The translations under genes and the position numbers were made by a program. The notes under the pieces were generated by a model. It was given only the letters and a program-made list of their open reading frames with translations, ran no database searches and was not told where the DNA came from. This document shows positions 35,589 to 44,379 of a DNA stretch of 64,000 bases, in pieces (the stretch's first letter is position 1; each line of letters opens with the position of its first letter). The DNA comes from Xiphophorus maculatus (Eukaryota; Chordata; Actinopteri; Cyprinodontiformes; Poeciliidae): assembly GCF_002775205.1 (NCBI RefSeq), contig NC_036456.1, forward strand, positions 23,184,968 through 23,248,967, read 5' to 3'.

Positions 35589-37544
35589 CAGGGCCGTGCA
35601 GAGACCTTTGGAGGGGCGGGGGCTCAAAGTTAAAAAAGGGCCCCATTGAACAAAAACTCCGTACAACAACACAGCAACAACCCATATTAACCAAGAATCT
35701 AACTGGATCCTACTGGATCATCGCCATCATGCAGGAAATGCAAAGCAAATCTAGTCTCTATTTTCCCCAACAGGTAAAAAGTTTCTGTTTCTGCTGCTGA
35801 CAGTCCTGGAGGGCTGAGCTGATCTGAGACTGTAGCTGTTAAACAGACCAGAGGAGAGAAGGTCAAAGGTCATGAAGTTATGAAATAAGCTGCTGCCATT
35901 TTACTAATGAAGCCCTAATAATATCTATTTAACCTCTAGAACAACCTGGCTGCAGACTGATTTATAGATCAGAAACTCAAAGGGGTTAAAACTATATAAT
36001 AGTTTGATGTTAAACCTCTAGATCTAGAATTATTAGACTGGGATATCAAGGCAAAGAAAACTCAGTACCTGCTGGTAGGGGCCATTCAGGGGCCTCCAGA
36101 CACTCAAGGGCCCCTATAAATGGTGTAATTGTAACACAGACCATAGATCTAAACCTGTAGCATCATTTATATAGAATGTTATTCATTTTTTTTATGCATT
36201 CAGCTGAGAAAAATAAATAGTACATTTAGGATTTAATTAGGACGTTTACTTTGTAAAAGTTTAAAGAATCATCTTGATAGTTTGATTGTTGTGTTACCAT
36301 GGCTACAATATGGTGTAATCTTTGTGTTTGAATTGGGTTTGTTCACAAATACATCACAGCCAATAACCAATAATCAGTGATTGATTTTAAACTGGGCCAA
36401 TAAACCTGGTCTCCCTCTCACAGATTCACCTGATCGACATTTAAACATGTTAGTGATGCTGAGGTTCTTAGTAGGACGGGGGGTTCTGGCTAAGGCCCCA
36501 TATTACCTTGGGCCGGCCCTGGAGGAACAGCTGCTGCGATGCTCATCTCTGGAATCTACCTGGAATCTACCTGGAACCTACCTGGAATCTACCTGGAATC
36601 TACCTGGAACCTACCTGGAATCTACCTGGAATCTACCTGGAACCTACCTGGAACCTACCTGGAATCTACCTGGAATCCCCCGGTGGCCCCTGTCAGTCCC
36701 CCCGATGCTTTGGAGACATTTTGGTTCATGTCATTGTGGCATGTTTGGCTTTTTGCTGCGGTTCTGATTATTGCTGCAATATTTTCTCTGATGTTTATTT
36801 TGTGACTCTAATTGGGCCGAATCTTCCTTTAACACTTGAGGTTCTGCAGTAACTTCTGTTTACAGCCCAGAACCTCCAGCGGCTTGAACCCGCCTGGTCG
36901 AAACGTTAAGGAGAAGCAGAGCGAACAGAGAGCAGGCGGTACCGGGTGGTACCAGATGGTACCGGGGCTTTGAGCTGCGTTGCGACTCGCGGTGACAGTC
37001 TCAGTGTCTTATATCAGGTTGTCTGATATAAAGACAGATATTCTTTCTATCTGTCGGTGGTTCCGACCCAGACTGCCTGTAGTGAACCGGGCTTTTAGCA
37101 GAATGATGAAGTTAAAGTCAGAAGTTTCTCTGCAGCATTTCTGAGTTTAGTGGTGAGGCGGGTTTTGTCCCGCTATTGCAGGACGATTATAAAAATATAA
37201 ATAGAAACAGTTTTTCTAACGTCAACATCAGACCTACGTTTTTATTCACAAACCAGTTAATGAAAATATTCTTGCCCATAATTAGATAGATAGAGGAACA
37301 GATCCTCCTCCTCCTCACCATGGAGTCTGAACAACATGGAGGCTCTGAGAGTCATTATTAGCCTGAGGGCAGCCAGGCTAGTTTATTTTACTACATTATT
37401 ATATTTAGAGAAATATTATTGCTGAGGGGAACAAGCAGGCCTTCTGACATACAGATTAAAAATAATAATAAAATAAAATAATAAAAATAAATTGTTTTGA
37501 AAAAAAAACCCCAAAAACTCAAAAAGGGCCCCTGCACGTGCCTG
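35589..37544. mobile_element. Probable degenerate or nested hAT-like element(s) with GGGCCCC ends
   Basis: The left boundary CAGGGCCGTGCAGAGACC resembles the reverse complement of the right boundary near 37544 (CAGGCACGTGCAGGGGCCC). Another inverted end, CAGGGCCGGCCC, lies at 36510-36521, so elements may be nested. Scattered GGGCCCC words occur inside (35638, 36110, 37526). I found no clean 8-bp target duplication, so the limits and class are tentative. No transposase frame is present. Confidence 0.4.
36551..36671 (+). repeat. 11-bp minisatellite, eleven copies
   Basis: Unit GGAATCTACCT with a C/T variant at base 6 (GGAACCTACCT), eleven exact-length copies plus a partial. Because 11 is not a multiple of 3 and the unit has no stop in any frame, all three plus frames stay open and encode the same 11-residue period (ESTWNLPGIYL), producing misleading open frames at 36381-36852. 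Confidence 0.95.
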
Positions 37545-37990
37545 GCTTAAAACTAAATATTTTTAAAAAAGTTTTTTAACATTTCTTCCTTAAACATTAT
37601 TGTTCATGTTTTCATTGTGAATTCTGTCCTTTAGATGTAAACTCGTTATTTTTAATAATAATAAATATGTAGTAGTAAATCGTTTTGATCTAAAAATTAA
37701 GATTAGGGAATTTCCCATTTCCCTATACCTTTAATAATTTTTGATTGGACAAATTATCTAAACTAGATATTAAATTGTGATTAAAACTGAAATGAATTAG
37801 CTGGTATTAAGATAAGTTGAAAGGTAAATTAGATAAATTAGGTCAATTTAAAGCGGATTTGAATTTGCAATTATTGTTGGTTTTTGCCTCTGAATTAAAA
37901 CATTAGAACCGAAATTAACAGAAATATGTAGAATCAAAATAGTTTTTAATGTCAACAGTTCTTACCGAATATGAGACGCTTTAGTTGCCA
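37545..37990. other. AT-rich spacer upstream of the Ig2 leader
   Basis: No gene or clear repeat is seen. Confidence 0.4.
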
Positions 37991-37994
37991 CTTA

Positions 37995-38090
37995 CAATAT
38001 GGCGGCCGCGCTGACGTAATTTCCGGGCACGTGTGAGATGCAGGGAGCTGCAGTCATCAGTTTTCTACCTCTCAGCTTCCTCTAGTCTCG
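37995..38090 (+). promoter_or_regulatory. Ig2 promoter, conserved with Ig3
   Basis: A GC-richer island contains ATGGCGGC (YY1-like), TGACGTAA (CRE/ATF-like) and TTTCCGGG (ETS-like), followed by the CAGTCATCAGTTTTCTA initiator region. Nearly the same text is found at 44130-44240 before Ig3, where the YY1-like word is altered to AAGGCGGC. Function is inferred from motif and conservation only. Confidence 0.5.
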
Positions 38091-38185
38091 CCTGGACATG
38101 TTTCTGGTCGCTGATGTTTTCATCGTGGATTTTTACCTTCTGCTTTTACTGGACTTTGGTTCCCGGTGAGTTTCTGCTGCTGCTC

Positions 38186-38206
38186 AATAATAATAATAAT
38201 AATAAA
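38186..38206. repeat. (AAT)n microsatellite in Ig2 intron 1
   Basis: Short ATA run just after the leader donor; a longer AAT run is at the same place in Ig3 (44343-44379). Confidence 0.85.
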
Positions 38207-38519
38207 AACTGATAAAGACATTTTAGCTAATCAGGTTTCATAACACTGAGTTTAGGGAAATAAAGTTTACATTTGTTTTTAAGTGGTTTTTAAGTCTTAA
38301 TTCATCAAGTCCAACCCTTATTTTTTATGCAGGTGAATGAAATTAAAGGAGTAACATTACTTCAGCAGCATTCAAAATTTCCAAAATAACCATAAACAGG
38401 TGAAAGCTTAAATCTCTTCTCCACTTTAAGCATTTTATAAGTAATCCATTTTCTGATTTTTGTTCTCCACATAGAAACTTGGGAAAACAAGCAGGCACAG
38501 TGGAAGACATTCCTCACAG

Positions 38520-38717
38520 TTTTTCCCGAGGTCTGATAACTCCTCCTAGGCTGCATCCTGCCAACACGTCTCTGTTCCCTCCTCTTCTGATCTGGAAGTT
38601 TCCTGCTGAGGCTAACAGCTTCCAGGCCTCATTCACTGCAGCAACACGTGATGTTTAGATCAGAGCTGCTGTTGTTCTACAGAGGAGGAAACTACGCAGT
38701 TGTTACTGTGAGCTAAA
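38520..38717 (+). promoter_or_regulatory. TRIM3 proximal promoter and 5' UTR
   Basis: Nearly the same as the region upstream of TRIM1 read on the other strand (CTCCTCCTAGGCTGCATCCT, AGCTTCCAGGCCTCATTCAC, ACAGAGGAGGAAACTA). No perfect ISRE is present. Confidence 0.55.
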
Positions 38718-40337
38718 ATGGCGCAGAGAATAGTTCAACTAGACCAAAGTAACTTTTCTTGTTCAATTTGTTTGGATCTACTGAAGGATCCGGTGACTAT
38801 TCCCTGTGGACACAGTTACTGTATGAACTGTATTAAAAGCCACTGGGATGAAGAAGATCAGAGGAGAAACCACAGCTGCCCTCAGTGCAGGAAAGAGTTC
38901 ATACCAAGACCTGATCTGGAGAAAAACGTCATGTTAGCTGATTTAGTGGAGGATCTGGAGAAGACTGGACTCCAAGCTGCTGCAGCTGATCACTGCTATG
39001 CTGGACCTGAAGATGTGACCTGTGATGTCTGCACTGGGAGGAAGATGAAAGCTGTCAAGACCTGCCTGGTTTGTCTGATTTCTTACTGTGAGAATCATCT
39101 TCAGCCTCATTATGAATCTCCTGCTTTTAAAAAGCACAAGCTGGTGAATCCCACCAAAACTCTCATGGAAAGCATCTGCTCTTGTCATGATGAGGTGATG
39201 AAGATGTTGATGGATGGTTATGAAACAATCTCTGCAGAAGCAGAAAGGGCTGAGAAGCAGAAGGAGCTCCAGGAGAGTCAACAACAAATCCATCAGAGAA
39301 TCCAGGACCAAGAGAAAGATGTGAAGCTGCTTCAACAGGAGGTGGAGGCCATCAATGTCTCTGCTGATAAAGCAGTGGAGGACAGTGAGAAGATCTTCAC
39401 TGAGATGATCCGTCTCCTCCGGGAAAGAAGCTCTGATGTGAAGCAGCAGATCAGATCCCAGCAGGAAACTGAAGTGAGTCGAGTCAAAGATGTTCAGGAG
39501 AAGCTGGAGCAGGAGATCACTGAGCTGAAGAGGAAAGACGCTGAGCTGGAGCAGCTCTCACACACAGAGGATCACAACCAGTTTCTCCTCAACTACCCCT
39601 CACTGCCAGCACTCAGTGAGTCTACACACTCATCCAGCATCAACATCCGTCCTCTGAGACACTTTGAAGACGTGACAGCAGCTGTGTCAGAGCTCACAGA
39701 CAAACTACAGGACATCCTGAGAGACTCATGGAGAAACGTTGAACTGGCAATCACTGAAGTGGATGTTCTACTGTCAGAACCAAAGACCAGAGATGAATTC
39801 TTAAAATATTCACAAGAAATCACTCTGGATCCAAACACAGCAAACATATTTCTGTTATTATCTGAGCAGAACAGAAAAGTAACATTAATGAACCGGCAAC
39901 AAGATTATCCAGATCATCCTGACAGATTCACTGGTTGTTATCAAGTCCTGAGTAGAGAGACTCTGACTGGACGTTGTTACTGGGAGGTGGAGAGGACTGG
40001 GAGTGGAGTTTATGTAGCCATTTCTTACAAGAACATCAACAGAAAAGAAGCCTTTGGGTTCAATGACAGATCTTGGTCTTTATATGGTTACACAGACAGT
40101 TACACATTTTATCACAACAACACTGAAACTCCAGTACCAGGTCCAGTTTCCTCCAGAATAGGAGTGTACCTGGATCACAGAGCAGGTGTTCTGTGTTTCT
40201 ACAGCGTCTCTGAAACCATGACTCTCCTCCACAGAGTCCAGACCAGATTCACTCAGCCTCTATATGCTGGGGTTGGTCTTTATTTCTCACTTTCCTGTCC
40301 TGGTGACTCCTCTGCTGAGTTCATTAAGTTGAAATAG
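38718..40337 (+). CDS. TRIM E3-ligase-like protein 3 (RING, B-box 1, coiled coil, PRY-SPRY)
   Basis: Single coding exon of 539 codons starting MAQRIVQLDQSNFSCSICLD. The RING ligands (C15 to C57) are complete and the B-box-1-type module (about 102-140) is intact. B-box 2 is eroded in the same way as in TRIM1 (ICSCHDEVMKMLMDGYET). A long coiled coil and a full PRY-SPRY (LDPNTA, GRCYWEVE, GVYLDHRAG, TQPLYAG, EFIKLK) complete it. It is closest to TRIM1 in the N-terminal two thirds, while the SPRY loops differ (YKNINRKEAFGFNDRSWSLY). It lies within intron 1 of the broken Ig2 gene on the same strand with its own duplicated promoter, so it is probably transcribed independently. An E3-ligase role in innate immunity is inferred from the family. 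Confidence 0.93.
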   Translation: MAQRIVQLDQSNFSCSICLDLLKDPVTIPCGHSYCMNCIKSHWDEEDQRRNHSCPQCRKEFIPRPDLEKNVMLADLVEDLEKTGLQAAAADHCYAGPEDVTCDVCTGRKMKAVKTCLVCLISYCENHLQPHYESPAFKKHKLVNPTKTLMESICSCHDEVMKMLMDGYETISAEAERAEKQKELQESQQQIHQRIQDQEKDVKLLQQEVEAINVSADKAVEDSEKIFTEMIRLLRERSSDVKQQIRSQQETEVSRVKDVQEKLEQEITELKRKDAELEQLSHTEDHNQFLLNYPSLPALSESTHSSSINIRPLRHFEDVTAAVSELTDKLQDILRDSWRNVELAITEVDVLLSEPKTRDEFLKYSQEITLDPNTANIFLLLSEQNRKVTLMNRQQDYPDHPDRFTGCYQVLSRETLTGRCYWEVERTGSGVYVAISYKNINRKEAFGFNDRSWSLYGYTDSYTFYHNNTETPVPGPVSSRIGVYLDHRAGVLCFYSVSETMTLLHRVQTRFTQPLYAGVGLYFSLSCPGDSSAEFIKLK

Positions 40338-42145
40338 TCAGCAGTGATCTCAGGTCCAGTTGGTTAAAATGTGTATTTTAGTCCCAGTTCCTTTCGTCTC
40401 CATCATTGTTGCTGAGAGATCAGCTGTCTTAGTGGAGCTTCTTTGTCATCTTTATTGTTTTTATTAATGTTTGATGTGTGATCAGAATCTCTAATTTCTT
40501 AATTTTTTTCATATTTAGCTGCATCATTATTATCACATTTATCACTTCTGATGTCACCAGAACCTGCTTGAGTTTCTGATTATTTTTAAAGCACATTAAC
40601 TAGGAGTGTTAGTGTTAGTTAATGTAACTAACATCATCATCATTAGTATTTTTTTCTGCTCTGCTTTCAGTTTATTCTGATTGAACCTCCAGAATCTCCC
40701 TGCACTTCTTACTGTCATGTTTTTAGTCTGAATGTGTAAGAAACTGGAAAGTGTGGATTGTTACAAGTATCATAAACATGATATTGATTTACTGTTTTCC
40801 TCATTTTTTCCAGTTGTTTTGTTTGTAAATGCAGACAAAATGCTCTAATTTATTTTAATATCTACTTTAGAACTCCATATATGTCATATTATTTTGCATA
40901 AAACATTTTTATGGTAGATTTTTCACTTTGCTGTTATGGTGAAAAGTCCATTAATTTTAGCATAAACCTGTCAATAAATGATCAGAGGAAAAATTGACCG
41001 ATTTATATGTCTGAACAATGGATCGGTGCATTTCTACTTTTTATATTTTAATGTAAACATCTACAAGATTCAAGAATGGACAAATAAAATATAGAGATTA
41101 CAGTGGAGTAGATTACTGACTGCTAGTTATTAAAGATTAAACTGTTCAAATCTGATTTCTGGCTCTCAAAGTCAAATCTAAAATCCTCCAACATGGCTGA
41201 AGTCCAACAGATGATGCATAAAAGTTTTTAATGTGTCAGAAAGTATGGCAAGCCGTTTTAACATAAATTCAGTTTTACCGCCCTTACATTCCAGATATCT
41301 CAAATTGTTTTATGACGTTTTAGTGATTTAAGATATCTCTAATTACAGTCTGACTAGTCGAAACTCATCTCTCCTTGATTCCTGAAATCCATGGCAACAA
41401 TGAGTTTTATTTTGTGTGTTTTTTTTTACAATGGGAATTAGCAGGTTAGCATTAGCATCAACTCCATTGTCTCTCTTTTTAACCTTGTGAATTAAAAATG
41501 TAGCGTAATCCACCTAATGAAGGATGAAACTTTAAAGATGAACATTAAAGTTTCAATGCAATAAATTCTTAGTTTCATTGCAATAGCTGTACACACAAAG
41601 CATAACGTGAGCATAATGTAAAAACGTTTACAACATAAAATAAAGGTACAATCTTAAAAACAACTTTAGTTTAGGCATATGATCAAACAAATGCAGTTTT
41701 TAAAAAAAACATAAACTTATTTACACAAAAAACATACATTGTGCTTCTATTAAAGATTCTGTTAGTAAGAGATTTTAACTCAGTTACAAATTCTTCAGTC
41801 TGTTGTTGTCAAGCCGCTGTTCGTAAACATACAACGCAGAAAATGTCACTTCAAAATAAAAGCATCAAACCGGAAGTTAATCATAGATAAAACTAATTAA
41901 AGGCGATAGACATCAAAAAGTGATACAAATAAATAAAGAACTTATTTCAGATCTAATTTGTACTTTTTATTCTTTTATTGTCTTCGCTTTCTTTTGTATG
42001 TAATCTGGACTCTGAGTTTGTAATAAAATCTATCTATTTACAAAAACACTTACACTCCACACTCTTCAGAAAAACCACATATTGTTTTGCTTCTGCTTCT
42101 TGACAAAATTCCCCAAAAACATGTAGAAATTGACCTTCAAAAATT
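40338..42145 (+). other. TRIM3 3' flank within Ig2 intron 1
   Basis: AT-rich sequence with the inverted third copy of the TRIM-flanking module at about 41164-41245 and a LINE-like tail at 42023-42040. No other exon is recognised, in particular no lost part of the Ig2 V exon. Confidence 0.45.
41164..41245 (-). repeat. TRIM-flanking duplicated module, partial copy 3
   Basis: On the minus strand: ACTTTCTGACACATTAAAAA, then a TCATC word, then CTTCAGCCATGTTGGAGGAT, as at 6645-6700. Relative to its TRIM gene it lies downstream in the same orientation as the 2706-2965 copy does for TRIM1. Confidence 0.5.
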
Positions 42146-42858
42146 GCGTGTGGAGTACGTGTTCGTGTACCGCTTCAGGAAAACGGACCGAGACATGATG
42201 ATGGACACGTACATCCAGAGGACGTCTCTGTCCCAGGACGGCCTGAGGCGAGGAGACGTGTCTCTGACCATCAGGAACGTCAGCCTGCAGGACCACGGCA
42301 GGTTCCGATGTTTCATCCCACGCCTCAGGATAGAAGCAGAACTTCTGCTTGTTGTTGGTGAGGAACGGGTCCAAACTGCAGGTTCTGATCCGGATCTGTT
42401 GGGGTTTTTTCTAATCAGTCCTGTTATTGTTGCTGTTTCAGATCCTAACTTTGTTTCAACGACGACAACAGAGTCGGTTCATCCCAGAAACCTCATCACT
42501 CCGACGCCACAGCAGGAAACCGTGAGGAACGGTGAGTCAGCAGGTCCAAAACGTTTCAGAATCACTTGTGAACCTGAATGTTCCGTTTTATTGCTTATAA
42601 TTTCTCTCATTTCAGATCGTCGCTCCAGGCTGCTGCGCTGTTTGCCACTTCATCTTTTCTTCTTCATTGTTTGCCTGAATTCAATTTCTGTCTTTCGCTT
42701 TAAAACGTTGAGCAAAAACAAGTAAGTTAAAAATAATACCTGGAACACATTCATGTGTTTTTTCTTCATCACATGTTTTAGTTCGTAATGTTTTCTTTGC
42801 TTCTCGCAGGTTTTCTGACGCTGCATCTCTGCAGAGTCCGACTCCAGCCAGCGGCTGA

Positions 42859-44244
42859 AGACGTGAATCCTGATCCGTCAGAGTCTGAATCTGCTGCTCT
42901 GCTGCTCATCTCTTCCTCAACTCTTCTTCTCCCTGGTTTTCCTGCAGTTTCTTCTGTTGACGCTGCAGGAATCTCCGCCTAGATTTGCCAACATGACGAG
43001 GACTCCAACAGATTTACGTCTGGAGAAGAAACGAGAACCGATCAAAACTCCTAGAAGTCTTCTTGAAGCGCTTCAGGTTTTGTTCAACCTCAGGATGAAA
43101 TAGATCAGGACAAAACGTCGACATCTGTACTTAATTTGAAGTGTTATTGAAAACAACCTGTTAAACTTAACAAGGTTCTTTTTATGGTAGCACTGGTTTA
43201 CTGTTGTGATAATATGTTTTATTTTTTTTGTTGTTTTTTTACTTTACTCGACTATTTAAACCACAGGATAGTTTTTCCAATCTGAATTAATGTGCCTTAA
43301 ACATTCACATCAGCAGGTCTGGAGATCAGATCTGCATTAGATGCTTTGTATATTTTACTTAATGAATGTTTCATTTTACCAGAAAATGATGCTTATTTAT
43401 AGAAAAGTAGAAACAGAAAGTTGAGTTTCTGTTCAGGTTTTTAATCCTGAAGAATATTTAACTGTTTAAACACTTAAAGTTCTTTAAAAAAAATAAAAAA
43501 TATATGTTACATTTCAATTGACAAGAGCAGCTAATAACTCCCTCTGTTCAATATGAACATTAAAGATTTTCATGTCATGAGGAAAACAATTTTATTTAAT
43601 TCTTGGATTATCCACATGGGGGCGCTAGTTAGTTATACATTTTTATTACATATTTTTGTCGATGTGAAAAATAAAGAGAGCAAAAACTCCTCTCACTCCA
43701 AATGGTTTCATATTGTTATATTTTAGTGCTGTTTTGTTTATTCTCTATAAATAATTCATGGTTGTATCTCACCTGAATTTAACTTCACAGGAATGTTTTA
43801 TTCTCATACAAAATGTAGAAAAATATTCATTAAATTGTTTTATTGACACTTGCTATATTTACAACCTGCCTGGGTATTTTTTTTTTCTGTTAATAAAAAG
43901 GTTTTTGTGTAATAAATTGTGGTTCATTTTCTCTCAGCATGACTGAGAAAATCCAGCCAGAGATCAATCTGATTGAAACTTTATTAAAAATATTTAACTT
44001 TTAGATTTAACTTTCGACCTCTTTAAAAAAAACTGTAGCTTTAAAACTAAACAAAAAACTTATAAATGTGTTTTAACATTTCTTGCTTTAAATGTTAAGC
44101 TTCATGCTTTCAGTAATTTGATTACAGTGAATTGCCACTCACAATAAGGCGGCCGCGGTGACGTAATTTCCGGGCACATGTGAGTTGCTGGGAGCAACAG
44201 TCATCAGTTTTCTAACGCTCAGGTTCCTCTAGTCTCGCCTGGAC
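42859..44244. other. Ig2 3' region and upstream region of Ig3
   Basis: Probably the Ig2 3' UTR in the first few hundred bases, then AT-rich spacer. The Ig3 promoter (TGACGTAA at 44159-44166, TTTCCGGG) is at about 44130-44240. No further gene is seen; a frame at 43758-43946 has no motif. Confidence 0.4.
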
Positions 44245-44260
44245 ATGCTCCTGGTCGCTG

Positions 44261-44343
44261 ATGTTTTCATCGTGGATTTTTACCTTCTGCTTTTACTGGA
44301 CTTTGGTTCGGGGTGAGTTTCTGCTGCTGCTCAGTCTGAGCTC

Positions 44344-44379
<36 letters not shown>

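Larger units (their letters stand above)
38114..42858 (+). pseudogene. Ig2: V-set receptor copy, 5' half of V exon lost, TRIM3 in intron 1
   Basis: The leader exon 38114-38165 (MFSSWIFTFCFYWTLV, phase 1) is intact, but the V exon only matches Ig1/Ig3 from 42146 (RVEYVFVYRF) to 42357. The first V cysteine, the EW strand and the acceptor are missing. The stalk 42442-42531, transmembrane exon 42616-42721 (LPLHLFFFIVCLNSISVF) and last exon 42810-42858 (FSDAASLQSPTPASG, TGA) keep frame and splice sites. TRIM3 (38718-40337) lies between leader and V remnant. Just before the breakpoint is a LINE-like tail (AATAAAATCTATCTATTT, 42023-42040), which may mark the event. I call it a broken gene. A protein from an ATG at 42087 would lack a signal peptide and half the domain. 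Confidence 0.72.

Noticed and set aside
35589-36521. A clean hAT element ending at 36521
   Set aside because: The ends share only CAGGGCCG and the flanks CTTTTATG / GAGGAACA do not match as a target duplication; kept only as a tentative wider region.
36381-36852. Three overlapping frames encoding WNLPGIYLE repeats
   Set aside because: Produced by the 11-bp minisatellite; no start context, domain or splice support.
38098-38165. Leader frame beginning MFLVADVF
   Set aside because: Ends in phase 2 and cannot join the phase-1 V exon; the ATG at 38114 does.
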